From NCBI GenBank assembly GCA_002803225.1, contig NXFV01001132.1:1-64000 (forward strand): a stretch of DNA of 64,000 nucleotides, written 5' to 3'. Position 1 is the stretch's first letter. Each line of letters begins with the position of its first letter. Origin of the DNA: Gamarada debralockiae. Lineage: Eukaryota; Ascomycota; Leotiomycetes; Helotiales; Hyphodiscaceae. The notes below the pieces were generated by a model. It was given only the letters and a program-made list of their open reading frames with translations. It did not search any database and had not been told where the DNA came from. Shown one piece after another: positions 23,001 to 35,959 of this stretch. The translations under genes were made by a program, and so were the position numbers.

Positions 23001-26000
23001 TGTTCAAACAGACGGGGTGAGGTCCAACCTCGAGCCAGACAGTCTTTTCATCGATAACCTCTCTGTCCAATGCTTCATTCAATCCACCCAAGAAGTTAAC
23101 ACTTTCCCGACAGTGTCGAGCTAAGTACTCGCCGTTGAAAACTCCTGCCTCCGACACCACCTTGCCCAACAATGTTGAGATGATAGGAATTTGGGGGCGA
23201 TTGAAAATGGCGGACTTGGCCGACGCTTTGAATGCTTCTAGGATCGGGTCGACTTGGGATGAGTGGAAAGCATAGGGAACGCTCAACTTCGTACTCTTCA
23301 ATCCATGCGCCGTGAAAGTATCCTTCAGCCGGTCAATGTTCACCGAAGTCCCGGAGAGAACCATTTCTTCCGGTCCATTGAGACATGCCTTTTCAACGGA
23401 AATACCAGATAGTAATTGGGCTATGCTCGAAAACTTTGCTCGCACAGCTAACATGCCGTGAGTGCCAACAGCACAAGTCGAGACTAGCAGTTGGGCGCGT
23501 CTTCCGACAAGACAAATGGTGTCCAGGATTGACAGGACACCAGCGATGTGAAGGGCTGCATATTCACCCAGTGAGTGGCCAACGACCACAGATGGCACAA
23601 TACCCCAAGATTCCCAGAGTTGAGCCAATGCGATTTCACTGCAAGTGATCGCCAATTGTGTTGCGACTGGTGACACATGGGCCAAGTCGGTAGTGGTACC
23701 ATCGATGAGCCCGATGAAAGATGGAAATCCCTGACCACGAGCGATTTGGTCGAAGTCTTCAATGTCGCGACGAAACTGTTCGACGTATTCGAATAGCTTT
23801 TGTCCCATCCCAAGATAATGAGAACCTTGTCCAGTGAAAGCGAAAGCGATAGAGGGCTTCGTGCTAGAGACGGGAGCACGAGAAACCCCACTAAGAGCAT
23901 TCAAATACCCCCGAACACCTTGCATGTCCTTGGCTTCAATCGCGACACGGTATTGGTAGTGGGATCTTCTAGCCGTTGTCGTGTATGCTAGACTAGGCAG
24001 CTTTGAATCGGGTTGCTCCTTTGCCCATGACAGTATTCGCTGGATATTTTGCTTGAATGACGATAAAGATTTGGCTGATACTACAACAATATGTGTCGAT
24101 CGAGGGTCTTCAATCAAAGGCGCTTGCTTGGGAGCATCCTCGAGGAGCGTTGCAGTGTTGCCTCCAGCAGCGCTGAAATTGTTCATGAACACATAGCGAG
24201 GCGCGTCGACGGGTCTCGGGAAGGGCGTCGGTTTGAATGCAATCTGAAGGTTTCTTTCTTTCAAGTCTTTGGGGAAACCCTGGTTGATTTTGCTTTTGAT
24301 ACCACAGTGAGGCGGTATCATGTTCTTCTGGAACATCATCATCACCTTGACCAAAGCACAAGCTCCTGAGACCGCTTCTCCGTGTCCAATGTTAGACTTG
24401 ACGGATCCGACAAAGAGGGGTTGGTCATTGCGGCGCTTCAGTTTATCGCTTGGAGCAAAGATAGACGACACGGAAGACATCTCCACACCATCGCCTGCTT
24501 GAGTGCCGGTGCCGTGCATTTCAACGTATTGGACCGAACGAACGTCAACAGACGACTCATCCATAACCTTCTGGAACAGGAACTTCTGCGCGCCGACGTG
24601 AGGATGTGTGATCGAGACCGCTTCAGCACTGTGGTTTGTTGCAATGCCAGCGATAACACCAAGAATAGGATCCTTCTCAGCGACAGCATCATCAAGTCGC
24701 TTCAGAATCAGAGTGACTACACCGTCACCACGGCAGTAGCCATCGGCACCGTCATCGTAGGTCTTGCAAGATCCGGTCTTGGAAAGAAATTGTCCTTTGG
24801 ATAGACCTGAGAAAATGTCGGGATTCGTCAAGACATTCATTCCGCCGGTAAATACGGTATCGCAGTCTCCTGCTCGCAACGATGTGCATGCAAGTTGGAT
24901 AGCCGCCATACTGCTGGAACATGCAGTATCAACAGAGAATGAGGGACCTGAAAATCCAAAATGGTAGTTGATTCGACCGGGGCCGAAGGCTCTCACTCCT
25001 CCCGTGATCTATAACTGATTAGAATGGTCGCGTGTGAACAGAACCTGGCAGACTTACGAAGTATGTATCGATATCCTGGGCAGCATTGATCTCACGCCAA
25101 TCATCGCTAGTTTGACCATAAAACGTTGCGATGCGGCTTGCCTGCGTTGTAGGAGTGCGATCTCTGACAAAACCAGCCATCTCCATTGCCTCATATGCTG
25201 TTGACAGGGCAAGACGTTGCATCGGATCGGTTTGTGTAGCTTCTCGAGGCGACATGTTGAAGAAACGAGGATCAAATAGCCCCGGCTGGTCTATAAAGCA
25301 ACCGTATGGGGTGTGAGTCATGTTCTTGCCTTTTCCAGTTACATCAGTATGTGCCTGGGCATCGAATCTGTCCTCGGGAATCTACATTTTGGGTCAATTA
25401 ATGTCACGTAGAAATGAGGTTGGAATGCAAACCTCTCGATGGACATCAAGACCCTGCTCCAACAACTTCCAAAATGCTTCATGATCAGCGGCATTTGGAA
25501 ATCGTCCGGCCATGCCAATGATAGCGATCTTGGAGTCTTTCATGTACCCACTGGTGTTTCTCGGGATCGTGTTATGAGAAGACCATGAGACATAATCCTC
25601 CAATGACAGTTTGAGACCTCCACCAACCTTCAGCGATGATACTAGACTGTTTGCCAAGGCAGTAGGGCCCATGGCGAGAACCCTAACAGCGGACTGCGCT
25701 GAAGATCGAACGTCGGAAACGCATCGTTTGGCCATTGTTTCCCACTGCACCTGACGAGCTAGTATCTCAAGGAGCGAGCTTCGGAACAACTCAAGCGTAG
25801 AACCCGGGGAGGCAACATCTGACAGGCCAACGAGTGGATGGATTGAAGAGTAGTTGTCAAGGAAAGACGAAATTTCCGGGCTGAGAATCCTTTCGATGTC
25901 CGAGTCGTCGTAAAGATGGACGGCATGATACGGTCCTCGAATCGTAATCTCTTTTCGCTGCACCATCTGGAAGGCAGCAGACTGTTCGAAGAGTTGATTC

Positions 26001-26743
26001 CTCAGAGAAGGGGGTCCACTAATAGTAACTGACATGGCACCAATGGCGCTGACGTAGAGCCTGCTCGAATTTGACAGTCCCTGGATATGTGAGATAGGAA
26101 TTCGCAGATGAAAAATCATCGCTCACCTGCTCGTCATTGAAGTCCTTCAAGGCGACCTCTGCAGCTTCACTGCCTAGTCCTAGCACGATGGTCGACCAAG
26201 TCTGCCCCTGATCTAATGGTGACTGTAGATGGCGTCCAACTGTGGCCACCCTCAGGCCAAGTCGAAAAGCAATCCGAACTGTTTGAACAGCAAGGGGTAT
26301 CAAGGAAGTGAGTGTATTGCATGACGCAACAGCTGATGCAGCAAGAAGGCCTGTACAGACTCCCAAGACCTGTGTTTGAGAAAGTTGAAGATATTCATGA
26401 GGACGCTCCTCGAAGAATCTAACACTTGAGTTTAGCAGGATTCTCTAGGGATGCAGGCAACATACCCAATAAAGTGTGTCAACTGCGCCAGGCAAGTGAT
26501 TGTACTTTCTACTGCAACATCGGGTTTCGATTCCGCATAGTATCGCTCAACGAACTCCGCAACGTTGGAGAAAGCGGGAAGATGTCGACGTGATCCCGAC
26601 GGCAGGGATGAGATCTCGTTTTGTAATAGAGTAGTGACCTGCTCTAAGAATGATGAAAGTAATGGGCAACCTTTTCGACGCAAGGTTTTCTTCAAGAAAG
26701 TCTCGCAATCGACCGTCTGGTCACCAAAGAGAATGACATCCAT
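20060..26743 (-). CDS. Non-reducing polyketide synthase, SAT-KS-AT-PT-ACP-ACP-TE
   Basis: A 2145-residue iterative type I NR-PKS that would build an aromatic polyketide from acetyl/malonyl units. Exons: 26743-26466, 26418-26127, 26080-25433, 25381-25058, 25008-20158 and 20104-20060. Introns are 46-53 nt, and the total of 6438 nt stays in frame. The SAT domain has the active-site motif GVCTG (Cys114) and [12 protein letters not shown] starts near residue 373, with DTACSSS (Cys544), EMHGTGT (His679) and SNIGHGE. The malonyl transferase has GHSLGEYAA (Ser near 993). The PT domain has [20 protein letters not shown] (His near 1315) and a DSVAH partner region. Two ACPs have GIDSLMSL (near 1682) and GMDSLMSL (near 1800). 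The thioesterase/Claisen-cyclase has GWSAGG (near 1963) and GNHFSMM. The last intron adds [14 protein letters not shown], restoring the usual TE end. The architecture and SAT/TE motifs resemble the melanin/naphthopyrone class, but the product is not determined. All catalytic residues look intact. Confidence 0.95.
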
Positions 26744-29075
26744 GTTGAAGGTGTGTTGGTCCCAGCCACTGAGTAAACAAAAACCAATAATTAAAAGTCC
26801 TGGTATATAAAAACAACGGATGAAGGCGCTGTTGGGGAAGTTTGGCTTTTCATAAGAAGCTGAAGTACTATCACTCATATATAAATCAAACAGCGTGGTC
26901 AGGTACAATGAAGCATCCGTTCCGGATGGGGCTCGTATTGACTTCAGTCATGTTGGAATCGTCTGAGTTACAAGTTTAGGTCCAAATCATCGGAATAGCT
27001 CTAAAGTTGGACCCCTGATGCGTGACTGTGAGAAGCTTGCCTCTCATGGCATCCCAATACTGATAATGATAGTCGCATCGCCTCCCTCAAGACAGACTAG
27101 TGTCCCAAATTTCGGAGGCTCTTCAGGTCTTATCTTTTAAATGGAAATAAGATGTACAGATCCAGACTTATCGGGTAAAGTCCGAAGAATGTGAGACGAG
27201 GGTTCACGCTCGTAGATCAGCTATCAAGTGCAAAATCGAATCTGCTCAGAGGCCGAGGACACCCTTGTTCCAAACAATCCAGAAGGTATGATTAATCGGC
27301 GTGCAATACAAGACCACACTTGTATAGAAGAAACAAAACATTCCTCCATTCTTCTGCACGTCCGATGCGAAGCGATGTCCGTGCGAATCTTGATAGGGAC
27401 CGTGGCCCCTGATCGTGAATCGGTAGCGGCCACGGACGACGCAATTCAAAATCCCTCGTTCGCTGCAGCTCGCTGTTCTGGTTCATGGACACATGTCAGA
27501 ATGAAGAGAGGTCGCATGGCGAGCCATTGAACGCGAGGATGGACTTCAGATTCTGTTTCGCGGGTGTTTTGGAGATTTTTGGATGTGAAAATTAAACTTT
27601 TCAAACTCACCAACATTCGAAAGGCCTTGCGTATGTGACTTGTCATTCAAGGCGGTGAACTCTAGCTTAGTGCCCGCGTAGCCCTTGTAAACGCGCTTGC
27701 GTCTGAAGCGACCTTTGACATCGACGCCATGTTCTCGAACACTTCACAACTGCCAGTGCCAATTATTGCCTGTATCTGAAGGCTTCGATCTAATACGGTT
27801 TCTCTTACTTGTTCTTTGCGAATGTCGAAATCTGCGGCCCGCTACCAATGAAAGCATCTTTTCATCGGTTCATTGACTGGAAAGACAACCAGACAAGGTG
27901 CTACTCTTTCCCGTGGTACAGCAATGTTCACCTAAAGCACTGTCTCATTGGCTTTGACAGGGGCAGTACGAGGTTATTTTGAATGCTAAGTGCCCACTGA
28001 AATATTCATATCTGCAGATAACCGCTGTAGTTTGCCCAGAGAAGGGCTGATGACAGACTATTTCAGGACTGAACGAATCTGCCTCGGTTAGAAAATCTAA
28101 GATGGACCTAGCAACGACATCTGACTCCAAGAATCCAGTGAATTTGGCAGTTCAACTTCAAGGAGGCGATGTATGTCCGCAATAATCTCCTCAGTCGACG
28201 CTCGACTACCCCACTTGTCCGTTCCCGCCAAGAAACTCGCCTCTAGCCTTAAATCCTCAGTAACTGTTCGGATTATTTGAGGTTGACGATAGTATTCTTG
28301 TGTTTTTGCAACTATCATGTTCTTCGCTTACGTATTCCATTTGCGTCACGAGTTACGGTCAAAATTATGAAGTCCATGAAATAACAGAGAAGACTTCCTC
28401 GGCTTCTCGTCGTTCCTGGAAGCCCTCAAACCACACAATTGACAACCCCGGATGGCATATTGGCATTGGAAGTACAATTTTAGAAGATTTACAGACTCAA
28501 AGGCTCTCTGATTCTGCCCCCAATGGAGTAGATTCCTTGAGTTTGGATCCGAGTCTGGTTTCAAGAAGTACGGATTTAGTTCGCCCACCGACCTGGAGGA
28601 ACTTATTGGTCAAGCGGCTCTTACCACAAGGTGGCTTCTCGTTTCACAGTACACTCTTGAGCCTCGCACCAAACGTCACGTCAGATGCAGAATAGAAGCA
28701 TCCTAGTCACCACGTAATGCAGGCACTCAGATAAGCGGTTAAGCTTTCGTCTAGAGAAACTCCATATACGAATACGTCCCCTGCTAAAATTCCTTGCATT
28801 TGCGACTATATCTGGAGATCCAATTTAGGTTTAGCGTCATCGATTTAGCTTCCCATGCGAGCCTTCACAAAGTTGTGCAAGAAGCTGTCACAGATTTTTG
28901 CGAGCCTGAGAGAATCCCCACAGCGATCTATGGAGGAGGCCTATCCGGTTTCCATCTTCTGAAAGGAAAATGCTGGGCATATCTCATCTTTCACATTCCT
29001 ATACCCATAATCCTTTTAATCTAGAAAGAATAATTTAGAGTGGAGACGAGAGCAAATTTTTGAAAGTATCTCGAG
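26744..29075. other. PKS promoter and gene-free stretch
   Basis: Contains the PKS upstream region. An in-frame ATG at 26908 would add 55 residues, but the SAT start MDVILFGDQ at 26743 matches the family. Two short minus-strand frames at 28318-28097 and 28130-27945 look somewhat protein-like and overlap in different frames, so they could be one frameshifted or spliced small gene. I recognise nothing in them. The rest is without evident coding content. Confidence 0.4.
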
Positions 29076-30858
29076 ATGGGGAACAAGTCTTCCTCTTTGG
29101 CAACGGCAGCGCCGACGGCTCTAGCGACGACTACCATTTTCGAGACCATAATCTCAACGCCGGCAGCGATATCTAGTACGATCCATTCCTCTTCCTTACG
29201 ACCAGGGGAGTCGGTTTCTTCAATAATCGTTCAATCTTCGGCGCCAGAACCGGCGGCAGCAACTATGTCCTCAGTCATCATAACATCGACACCAACGCTG
29301 ACGCCGATACCAGCGGCACCGTTAATTTCTTCGACAGTCATTGAATCTTCATCGTTGCGTGAATCAACGAGAGAATCATCAAGTTCTTCAAAGGCTCAGC
29401 AACCGGCCTCCGCTTCCTCAGCAACTGAAGCCCCGAGTGTTCTATCTGTGATGACCTCGGGGAAAGCAGAAAGCTCAACATTAATGTCACAATCGGGAGG
29501 CGTGGCTCGAGTCTCAGCAACAGGAAGTGCCTTGGCCGATTTGTCGACACCTGCTCCGAGTAGTATTCATGTCACTGTTGACCGGACCCAGCCTAAGGTT
29601 GGGCCGTTCTCGCCAGAGGCCGCGATATTGGGTGGGATCCCCACCAAGGGTCTCGATGTTCCAGTCACGGCAGTCTTCTTAGTTCTTTTCCTCATCGGTG
29701 CAGCCACTCACTTCACAATCCACGAAATCAACGGGAAGAGAGGACATAAATTCCATTTATCAGATATGGTCTTCGATTTCTGTATGGTCAGGACGGTGAC
29801 TTGTACCATGAGAATCGTCTGGGCTTTCCGACCGAAGAACAACAGCATTGTTCTTGCTGCTGAGATTTTTGAGAACGCTGGGTAAGTGAAAGGCTTCCAC
29901 TTATGGCCTTCTTGGCTAACGATTCTGCAGCGTCGTTGTGCTTTTTGCTGTGAACGTCATCTTCACCCAGCGAATCCTACGTGCCATCCACCCTCACTTT
30001 GGCTGGAACCCAATCGTGTCCAAGTTCTTCTTCGCACTACTGGTCTCAGTCCCAATGATCATCGTCTGGAACATCATCTCTCTGACCGTAAGCTTCTTCA
30101 CACTGAACCCCAAGACGTTGAACACGTCCCATCACCTACTCTTCTTTGGAGGCTCCTACAACTTATTCCTATGCATGTTCCCAATTTTTGTTGTCGGACT
30201 TGCATCCTCCATTCCTTCCCCCACGCCTATGGAGAAATTCGGAGCAGGAAGGTTCAGATACAAAGTCATCTTGTTACTCTACGCGTCATTCACGCTGACT
30301 GTCGGTGCACTCATCCGCCTCATCGGCGCAGCATGGGTCTTCCCAATCGACGCACCTGGTTTGATCGACAGCAAGACAACCTTCTACACGACTGGCTTCA
30401 TGCTCGAAATCATAGTCGTGTTCGTCTACGCCGTTGGTCGCATTGATTTGAAGTTCCACGTGCCTGACGGCTGCACAGGACCCGGTGATTATTCTCGCTC
30501 ATCAGAGAAGCAAGAAGATGAGGAGAGCCTGTTCGAAGATATCGATGTGAAGATGAGGATGAGCATCAGCCAGACTCTCGAGGCACAGAACTGGGATGAT
30601 GGTGGATCGATGAGATCACGAGCTTCGCGAGAGCAGGTTCAGCAAGCTATTCAGGATTTGAAGCTCAATTCCGAGATTGTGGGCCAACCCATCGACACGG
30701 GCGACTCGGAACTTCTCCTTTATGCGTTCAAAGTCAAGAAGCCGGATTACGGGTACTACGAGCCCAGACGACCACCCAGGACGAGCAACTGGATGAATGC
30801 TCCGAGAGAAGCTCCAAGAGAGGGGGGCTACGGAGGGATGGATGAAAGGAACCAATGA
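29076..30858 (+). CDS. Multi-pass membrane protein, DUF3112-like
   Basis: A 577-residue protein in two exons (29076-29881 and 29931-30858) with a 49-nt intron (GTAAGT donor, GGCTAAC branch, TGCAG acceptor). Residues 1-190 are Ser/Thr/Ala-rich low complexity. From about residue 200 there are roughly seven hydrophobic segments (VTAVFLVLFLIGAATHF, VVVLFAVNVIF, FALLVSVPMIIVWNIISL, LLYASFTLTVGALI, GFMLEIIVVFVYAVG). The conserved-looking block HEINGKRGHKFHLSDMVFDF and the helix pattern resemble the fungal DUF3112 family, often described as receptor-like. The C-terminal cytosolic tail is charged and ends in a proline/arginine-rich part. The start MGNKSS fits an N-myristoylation signal, unusual for a protein of this kind. 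Function unknown. Confidence 0.75.
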
Positions 30859-32629
30859 CGTAACAGGAAGTTCGGGCAGAGATATAGTTTGTTGCTGTTC
30901 TGAGATATCAAAAACGGCTGGTCCGCGCTACGAAGTTATGAGTTTGTTAGGGATGTCAGCTAGAAAAGTCCACTGTGGAGCTTTGGGGGCGAAGGGGGCG
31001 AATTGTATGAACTGTCAGTGTAACAGTATGACATTTAAAAAGCAGAATATCTCGAACTTTTCGAAGATCTCCCATTGCGTCTTCCAGCTCGTGCAAATCG
31101 CGGTATGCATATGTTAGGGCGCTTATTTTCATTCAAGTCACGTTCCATGCTTACGGCTTACAGCGAAAGGAACTCGTCAAATTATGGGCATCATAGACAT
31201 TATAGGATACTTCACGGGGAATCCTCCGTCGTGTTATCTCTTTGAACTCAATCGACGATTCAGCATGCCTTTACAGGGAAGCTATTAACTTCACCGTGTT
31301 GAACTTAACTTCAGATGATCTAACAACTTAATTTCCACGCCTCACGTCTCCCGATCGTGAGTTCTCAACGTATCATGGCGCTGAAAACCTGTAGTGATGA
31401 CAGCGCAAGTCTTTCCCTTTAGGCCAAGCCTTCAGGTCAACTCTCTCGGAAGAATCGACAACCTAATTACAACACAACTTCGGATTCTTCGAGCTTCGCG
31501 AGATTTCTTTGCGATAAGTTAGCTTTCGAAATTAAAGGTTGAGATGTTATATTTCGGCCCGGTATGAGTGATTGAACCCTCCTTATGATCCGCCGCGTTG
31601 CCATCGATCCAGCGCCTCTCAGTGGCAAGACATGAAACATCCTTCTCATGAAACCACATCTCTCCAATTCCCAACATCCTCCTATTCTTACCAATCAAAT
31701 AAATGTGTCGTACTTCTCCGCTTCAATACCGATATTTGACATCTCGCAAAGAATCCGAGCGTCTGACAAGACAAAATTGTTTCGACAGAACATCAGACGA
31801 ATATAATCCGACTCTCGTTTCAACCCATGCCCTTTTTACCAGGCCATGCGATGCGAACAATTCTTTTCGAAAAATTTTTTGGGTGGAAGTTTGTCCGTGC
31901 GGTTTATTTTCAGCAGACACTAATATCTGTCGCAATGACTACAACATTCTATTCCGCAGATCGATTGAAAGTAAGTACGATCATTTGATTGGTCCCAATA
32001 CATGAATCGAGGCCATGTTCCCGGCTCGTCAGTCACCGGATATCCCCAACATGTCCGTGGCGGTAGTCCGACGCAATGAAAAGACTTTGTTTCTGTGTTT
32101 GAATTGTCCGAGCATTTATTTGCTGTCCGATAAAGCTCTAAATTCATGGATATATAGCATCGTCGAGTGAGCCAAAGTAATGTCCATTCAATCCAACCAT
32201 TCATCTCATCGCAATCTCTGCAAACCATTCAACATGCCTTCTTTCACTTTCACATTTGACAACCTTCTTTGAAGATTGTTAGTTTTGAGTGAGAAGTTCC
32301 GGAGAGAGAATTGCCGTTGCGATCTGGATACTACGATCTGAAGCCCGCCGAAGCCCCCTTTGACCGTGCAACTGTAACATGTTCCATTCCTTCCCCTGTC
32401 GCGTATACCTGGTGGTAATACTCACTGATGATAACAAGCCAGTGTGAGAAGAGGAGCGAACAGACTGAGTCTACAACTTTGGACGTTGTAGATGGTAGAG
32501 AGGAACAGAGCGATAAAGGGGTATAAGTGAGAGGTCTGCCCAGAAAACTTGAAAGCATCAAAAAGCTTTTGACCAATCTTAAATTATTTTTTGGTGCCCT
32601 TTGTGCATACCGTGCGAAAAGAAAACAAT
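30859..32629. other. Gene-free stretch
   Basis: Separates the membrane protein from the aromatic-catabolism neighbourhood. Short frames on both strands overlap each other and show no domain. Includes the upstream region of the MFS gene at 32630. Confidence 0.45.
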
Positions 32630-34657
32630 ATGGCGATCACAAGAGAACTGGAAACTATCCCAGGGACAGAAGTCCTTCTCTATTCCGACGGCAACCTCTC
32701 AGAACATTCAGGCAGCGTAGACAAGCTAGTCCTGGTGCCAGAGCCCAGCAATGATCCCGATGATCCGCTTGTGAGTCCAAATTCTCCCCTTATACCCCTC
32801 GCTTCCTAACTTGAAGGTGCAGAACTGGAGTCCAACATGGAAATCCATCGTAATCATCAACCAAGCAATCTTCGTCTTCATCTCCGTTCTCACGCCACTC
32901 TCAATTGCTCCCTTGACGCCAATCTTCATCCAAGAATTCCATAAGACGATTTCACAGGTCAATATGCTGGTATGCCACTCTCTCCCCATCCATTAAAACC
33001 CCAAGCTGAGAGATGTAGTTCGGAGCAGCAGCCATGGTTCTCGGATACGCCAACTTCATCATTGTGCCATTTGCCAACATCTTTGGCAGACGCCCTACGA
33101 TCTTGATATGTGGTTTGATCTGCATTGCTGCAAATATCTGGCAGGCAAGAGTTGCCAGCTATGCCAGTTTCTTGGGGGCGAGAGCTATCGGAGGCCTAGG
33201 AGCTGCTGCCAATGAGTCGATTATGCCGATGGTGATATCTGATGTGATGTTTCTGCATCAGAGGGGTGTCTGGATGGGACTTTATTTGTTAGTCACTTCC
33301 ATCCAAAGTAAAGAACCGCATACTGATCAAGTAATAGTTGGGCATATTTCATGGGAACTTTTATCGGACCCATCATCTCCGGCAACATCGCAGCTCATAT
33401 CTCGTGGCGATGGTTCTTCTGGGTTTGCACAATCGCACAGGCTGTGAGCACCCCTCCTCCTACTCCAAAATCGTACAACCTAACAGCGAATAGCTCAACC
33501 TCATAATGATAGTCTTCATGTTCCCGGAAACTCGCTTCCGTCGCGAAACAAGCCATTTCTCAGAAACCAGCTCAAGCACCGAAACCACGAAAGATCTAGA
33601 AGCGAAATCTGAAGGAATAAACGTCCTGGCAGAGATCCACACAACCCCTAAAGCGCCAGCATCAAATGAATCTATCCAGAAATCTCTGCCTAGCTCTCAA
33701 AGGGGCTCAATCGATATCATTCACCGACCTTTGTACCAACATCTCCATACTGGACGACCAAGCAAGGCTCAGTTTTCAGTGATCCAGAAATTCGAGTACG
33801 AAGGCAACAATTTGTTTCTCCGAGATGTTGTGGCGCCTGTCCAGGTCTTCACCTTCCCCATTATTCTTTGGGCTGCTCTCTCAATGGGCTTTGCGGCCAA
33901 TTGTCTCCTTGCTCTCAATTTGACGCAGTCGCAAGTCTTCGCTGCGCCGCCATATCTCTTCTCTCCTGCTCAAGTTGGATTCGTTAATTTCGCGTTCGTG
34001 GTTGGCGGTGCGATTGGGTTATTGACTGCTGGACCATTCAGTGATTGGGTCAGTATGCAGGCAACGGTGAGGAACAAGGGTGTGAGAGAGGCGGAAATGA
34101 GATTGCTGTCTTTGGTGCCGTATATTGCGATTTGCCTCATTGGCATGGTCGTAAGTTGAGATTCTAACGAGGTTGTTGAAGAGATTGCTGACGATCCGCA
34201 GGTTACTGCCGTCGGATATCAACGCCATTGGCCTTGGCAAGCTATCGTCGTCGTTGGATACGGTTTTGTTGGTATTGAAGTCGTCTCCATCCCGGCGATC
34301 GTGATCTCGGTCAGTATCTCCTCCCTCGCCGTACTCCGCGTCAGCTAAACATAAGGAATAGTATGCAATAGATTGTTACAAACACATCCCGGGACAGATA
34401 ATGGTTTCTGCTACTATCGTCAAGAACACTTTCGGGGTATGAAACCAAGAACCGAGAAACATGAACCAAGCTGACATCAACAGTTCGGAATGATCTTCTT
34501 CTTCAATGACTGGGCTGTCAAGAACGGTTTCATCCCACCTGTCCTGACTTTGATGGCACTCGCTGTTGGATTCACTATAATTGGCATGGTCATTTTCTTG
34601 AAATGGGGAAAAGCCTTCCGCCGACAGACAATGAGTTCGAAGCTTCACTCCCTATAG
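32630..34657 (+). CDS. MFS transporter, DHA1-like
   Basis: A 558-residue transporter in eight exons: 32630-32770, 32823-32969, 33019-33287, 33338-33443, 33494-34150, 34202-34309, 34362-34436 and 34484-34657. Introns are 47-52 nt and all phases agree. The N-terminus of about 47 residues is polar, then NWSPTWKSIVIINQAIFVF opens TM1. Motif A is IFGRRPTIL after TM2. Motif C is GTFIGPIISGNIAAHISWRW, with PETRFRR at the end of the first half. A long hydrophilic loop (about 110 residues) precedes the second half. It ends three basic turns after the last helix, at TAG 34655. It lies next to ring-cleavage genes, so uptake or export of an aromatic compound is plausible. Confidence 0.85.
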
Positions 34658-34728
34658 AAATCTAAATGACCAAGGAAAGTTGCTGTTTCGGGGAAGATCG
34701 AGTTTTGTATATGTAACATATTTGGAAT

Positions 34729-35626
34729 CTATGAAAGAGTTTTCAAAAACTGCTCAATATGTCGTCCCACCTCCTCAGGAGCTTCAACACAGTGCCAATG
34801 GCCAACTCCGGAAAGCTTCTGTATGCTTTTGCTGTTTTGACTCGTCCCGTAGTTTTTCAGGATCGCTTCACTTGCTTCCAAGGGTGCTGTCTTGTCATCT
34901 TTCCCTGCCAGGATAACGAGAGGTGCTGTGATGGCTTCGTACTTGGGTTGCTTTGCGGTGGAGATGACTCGACATAAAGACATGTATCCTTCAGGAGAGG
35001 TTCCAAGAATCAGGCTTCGGATAAAGGCGTGATGTAAGGGCGTTGAATTCTTTCCAGAAGCTGCCGTGGGGATGGTTCCAGCCAGACCTTCTAATCCATC
35101 TGAGAAAACAGTGAGTGAGCGTCCCAAAGATATTGCGAGGAAGATCTATAAATGCAGACAATATGTACTCACCTTTCTTCACAGTCTCAATTCTTCGCTC
35201 AAAGACACTTGCTATTTGAGGCTGGGGATTCACAGGTCCAATCAAAACAACACCACTCACCCAATCCGGATATGTTGCAGCGATTTCACTCGCAACGATA
35301 CCTCCCATGGAGTGACCAACTATCACTGTTTTGCCATCAATTTTGAGATGATCAAGAAGTGCGATGGCATCAGATGAAATCGACAGTATGCTTTGTTCTG
35401 ATTTCCCAATTTCAGACAGGCCGGACCCAGGCGTATCGAGAGCAATGCATCGAGTTACTGATTGCAAATGTGGGATGATAGTCTTGTAAAAGCATGACGA
35501 CGATCCGAGACCGTGAACGAAGACTGTTGTGATCTTCGAGGACGAGCCGTCCTTTTGGGCGTCATCAGTGTAGAAAAGGGACTTGTCGTTAATCGTGGCG
35601 AACGGCATTTTTTGTCTCTCTGTCAT
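34729..35626 (-). CDS. Alpha/beta hydrolase, 3-oxoadipate enol-lactonase-like
   Basis: A 274-residue cytosolic hydrolase in two exons (35626-35173 and 35099-34729) joined across a 73-nt intron. The start MPFATINDKSLFY, the oxyanion-hole HGLGSS, the nucleophile elbow GHSMGG and the general-base region ILAGKDDKTAP, then the catalytic His in GVGHWHC, are all present. A second ATG, at MPFAT six codons in, is the more family-like start. Enol-lactonases open this way and act after ring cleavage and lactonisation in the 3-oxoadipate route. The neighbouring intradiol dioxygenase on the same strand supports that role. Other small esterases of the same fold cannot be excluded. Confidence 0.85.
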
Positions 35627-35959
35627 GAATTAGGAACCTCTGCCGAAACCTCAGGAACGACAGACCTGTTCTTTAACTTCTCACGTGAGGGACGATTAGA
35701 CTGACGTTGAAGAGCCTGTGGAGTCTCAAAAATGGCCTCGCTGGGTGCATTATCCGACGCGTCGGATGTGGGACACAAAACAGCGTCAGTCACGTGAGAA
35801 TTAGTCGAGAATTCAACCCCTATTCGGAATGGACCCTGTTGCTGTTGCTGTTACCAAGCCTGGAGGTCGCTCATTATCGTCTTGCATAAACGATAGGTAT
35901 TCGTTACGTGACATAAATCATTCCAAGATATCTCTAAATCATGCGCTATCCAAAATTGC
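35627..35959. other. Spacer between dioxygenase 3' end and hydrolase promoter
   Basis: About 330 bp with no gene. Serves as promoter for the hydrolase and 3' flank for the dioxygenase, both on the minus strand. Confidence 0.4.

Noticed and set aside
23484..23900. 138-codon minus-strand frame inside the PKS
   Set aside because: Out-of-frame shadow of the acyltransferase region; the PKS frame is continuous there.
26466..26908. PKS start at the upstream ATG 26908
   Set aside because: The extra 55 residues are hydrophobic and unlike SAT domains, which start with [13 protein letters not shown] sequence at 26743.
27224..27530. Cluster of overlapping frames on both strands
   Set aside because: Three or more mutually overlapping short frames without domain, splice signals or start context; typical of chance open frames.
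29886..30446. 186-codon plus-strand frame
   Set aside because: Begins in the intron of the membrane protein and overlaps exon 2 in another frame; rich in His/Pro/Arg as expected for a shadow.
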